In this document: one piece after another, positions 1 through 5,994 of the stretch
Numbering within the stretch: position 1 is the stretch's first letter
Layout: every line of letters starts with the position of its first letter
The notes under the pieces: generated by a model
Databases searched by the model: none
Told to the model about the DNA's origin: nothing
What the model saw: the letters and a program-made list of their open reading frames with translations, nothing else
Program-made: the position numbers and the translations under genes
NCBI GenBank assembly: GCA_041648755.1
Contig: JBAZOJ010000148.1
Location: 1-9,528, forward strand
Source of the DNA: JBAZOJ01 sp041648755
Lineage (GTDB): Bacteria > Planctomycetota > B143-G9
Direction of reading: 5' to 3'
DNA: 9,528 nucleotides

Positions 1-2
1 TG

Positions 3-233
3 GGGGACTGGCTCGGCTACTGGCCCCCTCTCGCGCAATCTCTGACCGGAGAGGGCTCCGTCGTAACAGAAGCCAACGGTATGTACGAAGCATATGCTCC
101 GATGGGAGCGGGAATCCACCGCGCGGCGAAGGATCTCAAATTCCAGAAGCTCTTCAGGCTCGAGAGACAGCAAGTCGGCCGCAACAATGCGAAGTTCGTG
201 TTCATCCGCACCAAGGGGCAACCTGACTTCTGA
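3..233 (+). CDS. C-terminal fragment of unrecognised protein (5' partial)
   Basis: The reading frame is open from the left window edge to a TGA at 231-233 and gives the last 76 residues of a protein whose start lies outside the window. The fragment begins with a Trp/Tyr/Pro-rich stretch (GDWLGYWPPLAQSL), continues through a polar segment, and ends in a basic region (FQKLFRLERQQVGRNNAKF) followed by FVFIRTKGQPDF. No transmembrane helix or catalytic motif is visible. G or C is common at third codon positions, as in the neighbouring genes, which supports real coding. The stop lies only 17 bases from the end of the convergent prepilin gene, and no terminator hairpin is visible between them. I do not recognise the family, and the visible part is too short for a functional guess. 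Confidence 0.6.
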   Translation, partial: GDWLGYWPPLAQSLTGEGSVVTEANGMYEAYAPMGAGIHRAAKDLKFQKLFRLERQQVGRNNAKFVFIRTKGQPDF

Positions 234-250
234 GAGCGAATACCTTTTGA

Positions 251-847
251 CTACCATTTGAACTTGGGCTCGATCTTGACGGAAAAATCGGAGTACAGCA
301 CGGGTGTAGACCGATCCGTGGAGGTTCCGGGGTGTTCAGAGTACTTTGTGCAGCATTCCGCTATGACACGACCGTCCTGGATGTCCTGGTCGGTGAAAGT
401 GCCCGTCCGAAAGGCAAGGTATGTGTATGTCCAGTAGCTTCCAGGTGGCACGTGCCAAGTCCCGTCGGTGTTCTTGTACCAAAGGGTGGGCGTGAACTCC
501 AATCTCGATACGGGACAGAAGAAGATGCGCGGGTCAGCACCGTACTGCGGGAACAATTTGTCGCCGATGTACGGCTGCGTTACGGCATCAGAGGATGTGA
601 ACACTTGAGTGCCATAGTTGTTTGCAGCCGTCGCGAGCCCGCTGTCATACGGCTTGGGAAAGCTGCCTCTGTGGTCGGATCTGTAGCCGGTGATCATTAT
701 GGCGAGAGCTTCGAGATTCCTCGTGCAAGAAGTCAACGTCGCAAGCTTCCGGGCGTTGCCCATCCAGTAGAGACCAACCCCCATCAGCATGACAATTATC
801 GCCATGACGGCCAACATCTCCAACAAGGTGAAGCCTCGTTTGTACAT
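251..847 (-). CDS. type IV prepilin-like protein (pseudopilin, N-methylation motif)
   Basis: This 198-residue protein starts MYKRGFTLLEMLAVMAII, a prepilin signal. It has a short basic leader (residues 1-5), a Gly-Phe cleavage site for prepilin peptidase (G5|F6), Glu at mature position 5 (E10), and a hydrophobic helix (about residues 6-29) that serves as membrane anchor and assembly helix. The rest is a predicted extracytoplasmic domain with a CPVS segment (111-114), aromatic-rich loops, a Cys pair (165-166) and a C-terminal LYSDFSVK (184-191). That ending resembles the FADGHV-like tail of the small prepilin-like proteins that are abundant in Planctomycetes and Lentisphaerae. Such proteins are processed and inserted like type II secretion or type IV pilus minor subunits, but most have no known role. 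The gene lies one base after the ndk stop (TGA-G-ATG) and has only a weak ribosome binding site, so translation is probably coupled to ndk. The prepilin class is secure; the specific job is unknown. Confidence 0.88.
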   Translation of the reverse strand: MYKRGFTLLEMLAVMAIIVMLMGVGLYWMGNARKLATLTSCTRNLEALAIMITGYRSDHRGSFPKPYDSGLATAANNYGTQVFTSSDAVTQPYIGDKLFPQYGADPRIFFCPVSRLEFTPTLWYKNTDGTWHVPPGSYWTYTYLAFRTGTFTDQDIQDGRVIAECCTKYSEHPGTSTDRSTPVLYSDFSVKIEPKFKW

Positions 848-848
848 C

Positions 849-1295
849 TCACGCCTGCCATTTCACGGGTGGAAGAGAGAGGAAATCGCCAGGTTCAAAG
901 AAAAGGTCAAGCTCACGAGAGGCGCTCTGTGCGGAGTCTGATGCGTGAATCAGATTGAAGGCCACGGAAAGGGAGAAGTCACCGCGAATGGTACCGGCGG
1001 CCGCCTCCGCTCCGTCTGTCGAACCGCAGAGCCTTCGCAGTACTTCGATTGCACGGGGACCCTCAACAGCCAAAGCCATAATCGGGCCTGCGGTGATGTA
1101 CTGAACAACTCCCTCAAAGAACGGCTTGTCCTTGTGCGCAGCGTAGTGCTTTTCGGCCGTTGCCCGGTCAAGCACAATCATTCGCATTGCAACGATCCGC
1201 AGGCCTTTCCTCTCGATTCTGGAAATGGCCTCGCCGACGAGCCCACGGTCGACACAATCGGGCTTGAGGAGAACGAGCGTACGTTCAGGGCGCAT
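849..1295 (-). CDS. ndk: nucleoside diphosphate kinase
   Basis: This enzyme moves the gamma-phosphate of ATP to other NDPs through a phosphohistidine, balancing cytoplasmic NTP and dNTP pools. The 148-residue length is normal for the family. The catalytic and nucleotide-binding residues match the bacterial numbering: K11 in LLKPD, Y51, F59, R87, T93, R104 in GTIRGDF, N114 and the phosphorylated H117 in NLIHASDS. The start MRPERTLVLLKPD was chosen because the family begins there and a GGGG ribosome binding site lies five bases upstream. A more distant in-frame ATG (1409) would add 38 residues that the family does not have. The C-terminal tail (about 133-148) is Pro-rich and slightly unusual. 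The gene is first in a unit with the prepilin-like gene, whose ATG follows after one base. Confidence 0.97.
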   Translation of the reverse strand: MRPERTLVLLKPDCVDRGLVGEAISRIERKGLRIVAMRMIVLDRATAEKHYAAHKDKPFFEGVVQYITAGPIMALAVEGPRAIEVLRRLCGSTDGAEAAAGTIRGDFSLSVAFNLIHASDSAQSASRELDLFFEPGDFLSLPPVKWQA

Positions 1296-1339
1296 ATACA
1301 CCCCATATTCTAACAGAATTTGTGCAGGCACTTCATTGA

Positions 1340-1368
1340 AGAATATCCCGGCCGGAGTTGAAAAGCAA
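1340..1368 (-). promoter_or_regulatory. candidate sigma-70-type promoter for ndk
   Basis: On the minus strand, TTGCTT (1363-1368) and TATTCT (1340-1345) are separated by 17 bases and lie 44-73 bases upstream of the ndk ATG. Both boxes match the consensus only partly. Position and spacing are right for a leader of roughly 35-40 bases, and a promoter is expected here because a terminator separates ndk from the gene upstream. The rest of the 284-base gap (1296-1579) holds no gene I can support. Confidence 0.3.
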
Positions 1369-1523
1369 GCGAAAACGCCATTCCAGAATTGAGGGACGTC
1401 GTCAGACAACCGTTTGCCGAAAACGGGCAGGATCGGATGCCGCCCTTGCGAGTCACTTGCCCTTCACCTCCATCTGGTTGAGCGGAGGACTTCCACCTCC
1501 GAGTCATAGAACATGCCCGGCAC

Positions 1524-1553
1524 AAAAAAAAGCCCGGGCGGTTAAGCCCGGGC
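1524..1553 (-). terminator. intrinsic terminator of the HEAT/FGE-fold unit
   Basis: Read on the minus strand, the sequence forms an 8-bp all-G/C stem (GCCCGGGC at 1546-1553 and 1532-1539) with a 6-base loop, followed directly by eight T residues (1524-1531). It starts 27 bases after the stop of the FGE-fold gene, so it should end that transcript and separate it from ndk. Each arm is itself palindromic, an unusual detail that does not stop the hairpin forming. Confidence 0.93.
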
Positions 1554-1579
1554 CCTGGAAAATCACAATCCGAAAGGTA

Positions 1580-2884
1580 TCAGAATGAGAAGACTACGCG
1601 GAAACCAACGTTCCAGGCGCAGTTGTCGGGAAGCATGAAGAAGCGCTTGGTGGGCCGTGCCGACTCATCGTCGGAATCGAATCCACCACCGCGAACCGTT
1701 CTCAGATCGCCAATCGGGGGACCGAGCGGGTCAGTGACGGTGCCCTTATCGAGGCATTCCTTGTAGTACGCGTCATCGCCGCGGTCAGAGCACCATTCCC
1801 AGACATTTCCGATGAGATCGTAGATGCCGTCCGGTGTCTTGCCCTTTTCGCGCGAACCCACCTTGGAATGCCATGTCTCGTCCACTACTGAAACGGTCTT
1901 ATCCTTGAACGGAGACACCTCTCCCCAGGGGAAAGTCCTGTTCGCAGTACCGACGCACGTGTACTCCCATTCGGCTTCAGTTGGCAGCCGGATAACACTT
2001 GGCGGGAGCCCTTCGGAAACGGAACGCCAACGGCAATAGGCCTCGGTATCCGTGTAACTCACCTGGCAGACGGGGTTCTTTTCTTTGCCCTTGACCCCGG
2101 CATCCTTCGGACCTTTCGGGAACTTCCAGCTTCCACCCGGGATAAATACCCAGGCGTTGGTCTTGCGGTCATAGACGGCTATGGAACCGCGGATTTCGGC
2201 CGTGGTTGAATAGCCGGTGGCATCGATGAACTTCGCGAAATCCTCGTTGGTGATCTCATACTTGCCGATGGCAAAGTCAGAGACGACAACGGGGTGCTGG
2301 GGGAATTGACGGTAATCGTCAGTAAAGGTCTTTGTAGCCTGCCCCATCAAGTACTTTCCGCCCCGCATGTAGACAAAGTTCGGGGGGAGTCTCTCCATAC
2401 GCCACTTGATCAGAAGATCCATGGCAGCCTTGTCCTCATAGTAGGATACGGCCCTCTTCATCGCTTCCAGCGCCCAATCGAGTTTCTTCTTGCCGTAGTA
2501 CTCCTGGGCCTGCTTGTAGTACTCATGGAACTTCACGATGTTGGCTGCCTTCGTGACGAATTCCGTTATCTCCTTGTCCGTGCGAAACAGGGAGACCTTT
2601 TTTGCCTCGAACTCTGCGTAGGCAATGACCCGTTCGCCCACCTTCAATTCGATGGACTCTTCGAGCTTGCCTTTGCCCTCAGCCTCAGTGACGGCAATCT
2701 TGTGCGTTCCAGGGGGAAGAGAAACGACAATCGGAGTAATTCCGACATCCTTGTCGTCAAGCTTCACCCCACAGCCTTCCTTATCTGCCGAAACGGTAAG
2801 CGTGGCTGACTCGGCAGCCACGCTTACTGTTATCAGTACGATTGCGAACGTAATCAGTGTAAGTCTAAGTAGTCCCGTTCTCAT
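1580..2884 (-). CDS. exported PEGA / TPR-like / FGE-sulfatase-fold (SUMF1-type) protein, probably non-catalytic
   Basis: The 434-residue protein starts with a signal peptide (about residues 1-24, likely cleaved after SVAA). Next comes a PEGA-like beta domain (about 28-92; VKLDDKDVGITP and LPPGTHKIAV), a helical segment with one TPR-like unit (about 104-165; YYGKKKLDWALEAMKRAV), and a C-terminal FGE-sulfatase domain (about 168-434). The last is shown by FVYMRGGKYLMGQ, the YEITNEDFAKFI motif, RLPTEAEWEY (299-308), GNVWEW (359-364) and the RGGGF...NVGFR ending (398-429). True formylglycine-generating enzymes carry two catalytic cysteines just after the RGGS-like motif. Here that stretch reads GGGFDSDDESARPTKRFF and has none, so sulfatase activation is unlikely and a binding or structural role in the envelope is more likely. 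The start is supported by GGAGGTG four bases upstream. The gene follows the HEAT-repeat gene after 21 bases and is followed by a strong terminator, so the two form one unit. Confidence 0.92.
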   Translation of the reverse strand: MRTGLLRLTLITFAIVLITVSVAAESATLTVSADKEGCGVKLDDKDVGITPIVVSLPPGTHKIAVTEAEGKGKLEESIELKVGERVIAYAEFEAKKVSLFRTDKEITEFVTKAANIVKFHEYYKQAQEYYGKKKLDWALEAMKRAVSYYEDKAAMDLLIKWRMERLPPNFVYMRGGKYLMGQATKTFTDDYRQFPQHPVVVSDFAIGKYEITNEDFAKFIDATGYSTTAEIRGSIAVYDRKTNAWVFIPGGSWKFPKGPKDAGVKGKEKNPVCQVSYTDTEAYCRWRSVSEGLPPSVIRLPTEAEWEYTCVGTANRTFPWGEVSPFKDKTVSVVDETWHSKVGSREKGKTPDGIYDLIGNVWEWCSDRGDDAYYKECLDKGTVTDPLGPPIGDLRTVRGGGFDSDDESARPTKRFFMLPDNCAWNVGFRVVFSF

Positions 2885-2886
2885 GT

Positions 2887-2893
2887 CACCTCC
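2887..2893 (-). promoter_or_regulatory. strong ribosome binding site of the FGE-fold gene
   Basis: GGAGGTG on the minus strand lies two to three bases short of typical spacing but pairs almost fully with the 16S rRNA tail. It sits in the 21-base gap after the HEAT-repeat gene and fixes the ATG at 2884. Confidence 0.8.
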
Positions 2894-2905
2894 GTCAAGC
2901 GGACC

Positions 2906-5806
2906 TTACTCCTCTTCGCCTTCACCCCAGAAGTACGGCTTGATGCGGTACATGCCGGGCATAGTTTCGTTAACCATATCGGTCAGTATTGCATAATAGG
3001 TGCGAGCATCATTGTCCGAGACAGATCCATCGTTGAACTGGAAGTTCTTTTCGTAGATCGCGGACAGAGCGATGCTGAGGGCTGCGCGATCACCCAGAGA
3101 GTAACGAACAACCGCGGCATAGAATCTGACGTTGCCGTCGCTGTCCTTCTCGAGCGTCGCGAGCTTTTCGGCGATTGCGCCACGGGCTTCGTCGGACAGG
3201 TTCTTCATCATGCCAAGGCACTTGATGCTGTATTCGCGGATGTAGATGTCTTCATTGTCCACGTACTTGAGCATGTCAGCATAGGTGTTACGGGTCGCGC
3301 TCCTTGCGATGGCAAACGCGGCGCTTTCAAGCTCTTGAGTCTGGTTCAGGTACTTGAATTCCGCGATAAGGTCTGCAGCGTTGGATTCATCGCCGATGAG
3401 GCCGATTCCGATACGGGCCGCGTAAGCTATTGGAGTGCCTCTGCCCTTCTGGAGGAGGGCTCTGAGGTCGCCTGCGCCTGCGGGATTGCCAAAGAGACCG
3501 AGTGAGAAGGCGGCCATTGCCGCAGCGTCGGTGTTCTTATCGGCAACAACAGCCCGGACGGTCTCGAACGCAGCGCGATTCTCCTTGAACATGGAGAGCA
3601 TATAGGCTGCGTAACCTCTGACCATGTACTCTTTGTCGGTCTTGGCGGCCTTGATCAGGGCATTGACAACGCGCTCGGTATCAGCAGGTGGTATCTTCAC
3701 GTTGGCGAGAGCGGCGCAGGCATATGCTCTGACTCTGTAGTTGGAGTCCTTATCGATCTTCTCGAGAATGGTGTCAATCGTTTCCGGACGGTTGAGGTTT
3801 CCGAGAGAAACGATGGCAGCGCAACGAACTTGCTCTTTTGCGTCGGAGAGGGCGGTCTTGATGCTGTCGGCCAGTTGCAGACCGCTCATCATTGCGGTAC
3901 CGATGTTAATGGACTTCTTCAGTTCCTTGTCGGTGGCTTTCTCCCAACGCTTCAGTTCCTCGAGCGCTTCGGCGTCATTGCGGATGCCGAGAGCGACAAA
4001 AGCAACAGCCCGGGCAGCTTCTTCGCGGCCGCGGGTGTACTTGACTGCCTGTTCGAACCCCTTCTTACCGAGGTTCACAGCGCTGACGTAGGCCAGCGAA
4101 CGCTGAACGATATCTTCCTTGACCGACCGCTGTTCCGTAATTGTGCGGAAACCTTCTTCGCCAAGGAATTCCGCTGACTTCACGATACCGCAGGCGACAA
4201 GAATCGGTGAACTCTCTGACAAAAGGTCCGTGGCCAGCTTCACCTTCGACGTGGAGATCAGCAGAGCAACGGCATAGCCGCGGCCGGTTTCGGCGACCGG
4301 GTCGGCGTCAACAGGCAGCGCGGTCAGGTATGGCAGCGCGGTCGGATCTCCGGTGAAGGAATATGCGAGCGCGAAAATGGCGCGGACCGACGGATCGCGG
4401 CCATCCGTGAGGTACTTCTTCATGGGCTCGAACATCTCGGACTTGGTGATCATAATGGTGGCGCCCAGCGCTATGGAGCGGCGAACGTTTTCGTCCGTCT
4501 CGCGGTCAAGGCTATGAATATAGCTGGTGAGCAGGGAGCCATAGTCTTTGCCAGCATCGAGTCTCTTACGAATTACATATGCGAGGGCAAGAGCGGATGC
4601 GGCCCGGATGTTGCCATCCTCGGAAATGGACGCAACGCGGATATCCTCGATCGGGTCAGTCGAACCAAGGAAGCCGAGTGAAGCCGCGACATACGTCTTG
4701 GCCTGATAATAGCTCTTGCTTTCGTCGTAGCCCTTGCGGAGCATGGTGATGGCGGTCGAACCACCGATACGAGCGATGGCTTCGGCTGCGGCGGAACGCA
4801 CGTACTTATCGGAATCGTTGTTCAGCGCGTTCTCGAGCACCGGGAGATAGGCGGGATCGCCAATGCGGCCAAGTGCCTCGCAAGCCCAGAAGCGCTTGCC
4901 CATTGACTTGTCCTTCGCCATACGGTTCAGGACATCGTCTGCCTTCGAAGCGAGCGTGGTCGGGGAGTTTTCTCTCTTGGGCATAAGCAGAGCGGCTACT
5001 GCGTCGCCTGCTTTGGTGCCACCGATGTATCCCAGGGCGCGAATGGCAGCTTCTTCATACTGCGAAACGTTGAAGCGGCTGTGCTTGACGTCCTTTTCGA
5101 ACTTGTACTTCTCCTCGACAATCGAGATAAGGATATCGACGGCGTTGTCGCCGATTCCACGCATCGCGTTCACGGCGATGCCCTGGACGCCCTTGTCAAA
5201 AAGTCCGCGGTAGCAGAACATGGTCAGCAAGCGCGGGACATCCTTCTGGGGGTCAAGGGTGGAGACATACACTTTATCTTCGGAAGTGAACATGTGCAGG
5301 AAGTACGAGTTGTTGGCCTTCCACCAGTCTTCCCAGCCAAAGTAGCTGGTTGCCCTGGCAACATCGGAAGCACTGAAGTTGATTGAAGTCGGGGCAACAG
5401 TGCTGGCGACAATCGCCGACACGGCAACCGACCGGTTCTGGCTCGGGGTCGGTGTGGCATTGACAGAGCGCCCGCCTGTGTTTGTGCTGTAGGTCCTGTT
5501 GGACGGCTGCTCGGTCCTGTTTGTGGTCTGTTGAATCGTGGTGCGCTGGCCTGTCTCGCGTTCAGTGGCCGTGATGGGCCCGGTGATGTTACCGGACGGC
5601 GGCTGAGTCAAGCCGGTGCTGGTGAGATGCGTAGTAGGCGGAAGAGTGATGTTCGATGCAGGAGGCGAGGTGCGATCAGAACGCGGAAGCGAACGGATCG
5701 GACCGGTCGTCACCGGCGGTGGCGGGCAACACGGCGCGGGAGCGTACTCCCAAGCCATAAGAGCGATGATGCCCAGGAACACAAGCGAAACTACCGTAAC
5801 TCTCAT
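2906..5806 (-). CDS. large exported HEAT-repeat protein with Pro/Thr/Asn-rich linker
   Basis: The 966-residue protein starts with a hydrophobic segment (about residues 4-18) that acts as a signal peptide or membrane anchor. No lipobox is present: the two Cys at 26-27 are not preceded by a lipobox-like sequence. Residues about 28-140 are a low-complexity linker rich in Pro, Thr, Ser and Asn. A Trp-rich lead-in follows (FGWEDWWKANNSYF, 156-169), then about 780 residues of helical HEAT repeats with recurring signatures such as ACEALGRIGDPAYLPVL (from 308), VRSAAAEAIARIGG (336-349), VRCAAIVSLGNL and VRAYACAALANV. There is room for roughly twenty repeats. HEAT solenoids are protein-binding scaffolds with no catalytic role of their own. 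The acidic tail ends GEGEEE. The start is set by a near-perfect ribosome binding site. The gene is first in a unit with the FGE-fold protein, also exported, which suggests the two act together outside the cytoplasm. The partner and biological role are unknown. Confidence 0.93.
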   Translation of the reverse strand: MRVTVVSLVFLGIIALMAWEYAPAPCCPPPPVTTGPIRSLPRSDRTSPPASNITLPPTTHLTSTGLTQPPSGNITGPITATERETGQRTTIQQTTNRTEQPSNRTYSTNTGGRSVNATPTPSQNRSVAVSAIVASTVAPTSINFSASDVARATSYFGWEDWWKANNSYFLHMFTSEDKVYVSTLDPQKDVPRLLTMFCYRGLFDKGVQGIAVNAMRGIGDNAVDILISIVEEKYKFEKDVKHSRFNVSQYEEAAIRALGYIGGTKAGDAVAALLMPKRENSPTTLASKADDVLNRMAKDKSMGKRFWACEALGRIGDPAYLPVLENALNNDSDKYVRSAAAEAIARIGGSTAITMLRKGYDESKSYYQAKTYVAASLGFLGSTDPIEDIRVASISEDGNIRAASALALAYVIRKRLDAGKDYGSLLTSYIHSLDRETDENVRRSIALGATIMITKSEMFEPMKKYLTDGRDPSVRAIFALAYSFTGDPTALPYLTALPVDADPVAETGRGYAVALLISTSKVKLATDLLSESSPILVACGIVKSAEFLGEEGFRTITEQRSVKEDIVQRSLAYVSAVNLGKKGFEQAVKYTRGREEAARAVAFVALGIRNDAEALEELKRWEKATDKELKKSINIGTAMMSGLQLADSIKTALSDAKEQVRCAAIVSLGNLNRPETIDTILEKIDKDSNYRVRAYACAALANVKIPPADTERVVNALIKAAKTDKEYMVRGYAAYMLSMFKENRAAFETVRAVVADKNTDAAAMAAFSLGLFGNPAGAGDLRALLQKGRGTPIAYAARIGIGLIGDESNAADLIAEFKYLNQTQELESAAFAIARSATRNTYADMLKYVDNEDIYIREYSIKCLGMMKNLSDEARGAIAEKLATLEKDSDGNVRFYAAVVRYSLGDRAALSIALSAIYEKNFQFNDGSVSDNDARTYYAILTDMVNETMPGMYRIKPYFWGEGEEE

Positions 5807-5810
5807 ATTA

Positions 5811-5817
5811 ACCTCCT
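5811..5817 (-). promoter_or_regulatory. strong ribosome binding site of the HEAT-repeat gene
   Basis: AGGAGGT on the minus strand lies four bases before the ATG at 5806. The near-full complementarity to the 16S rRNA tail supports both the start chosen and high translation. Confidence 0.85.
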
Positions 5818-5926
5818 GCGGGTCGAAACCGAAGACCTACTATGCTTAAAGACGAACCGCGCGTTTTGTTACAGCGATTTTTCGGAATTTTCGCCCGGCG
5901 TCTTCGAGAGGGAGAAGGGATTGGAG

Positions 5927-5955
5927 TTGAAAGTATCGCAACCAGCGTATTATAG
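5927..5955 (+). promoter_or_regulatory. candidate promoter of the cytochrome gene
   Basis: TTGAAA (5927-5932) and TTATAG (5950-5955) are 17 bases apart on the plus strand. An alternative -10, TATTAT (5948-5953), has a 15-base spacer. Transcription would start near 5962, giving a leader of about 33 bases before the TTG at 5995. The -10 region overlaps a perfect TATAAT on the other strand. Confidence 0.45.
5949..5954 (-). promoter_or_regulatory. candidate -10 element for the HEAT/FGE-fold unit
   Basis: The minus strand carries a perfect TATAAT at 5949-5954, 143 bases upstream of the HEAT-gene ATG. No good -35 box is seen at 16-18 bases (the bases there read CGTACC or similar), so this promoter may be weak, dependent on an activator, or fortuitous. 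It would give an untranslated leader of about 135 bases, in which I see no riboswitch. Nothing better was found closer to the gene. Confidence 0.35.
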
Positions 5956-5983
5956 TGTCGTTTCCATCGTGGGTACGTTTTTT

Positions 5984-5989
5984 GGAGGT
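5984..5989 (+). promoter_or_regulatory. ribosome binding site deciding a TTG start
   Basis: GGAGGT lies five bases before TTG at 5995-5997. The encoded protein then begins with a basic residue and a hydrophobic helix, as an exported cytochrome should. No ATG in frame at this end competes with it. Confidence 0.8.
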
Positions 5990-5994
5990 ATCGC

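Noticed and set aside
332..958. Long open frame on the plus strand opposite the prepilin-like gene and ndk
   Set aside because: Its translation shows no domain and spans two well-supported genes on the other strand; it is a shadow frame.
1307..1315. TGTTAGAAT on the minus strand, resembling an extended -10 for ndk
   Set aside because: Transcription would begin about five bases before the ATG and would cut out the GGGG ribosome binding site. The boxes at 1340-1368 fit better.
1296..1409. Longer ndk start at 1409, adding 38 residues
   Set aside because: The family begins at the MRPERTLVLLKPD position, catalytic numbering matches exactly from that start, and it has its own ribosome binding site.
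1407..1425. Short inverted repeat CCGTTT/AAACGG in the gap upstream of ndk
   Set aside because: The stem is six bases, has no U-tract and does not overlap the candidate promoter, so neither a terminator nor an operator can be supported.
4314..4343. 12-base direct repeat GGCAGCGCGGTC, 18 bases apart
   Set aside because: It lies inside the HEAT gene and encodes a TALP-YL-TALP protein repeat, so protein composition explains it; only two copies exist.
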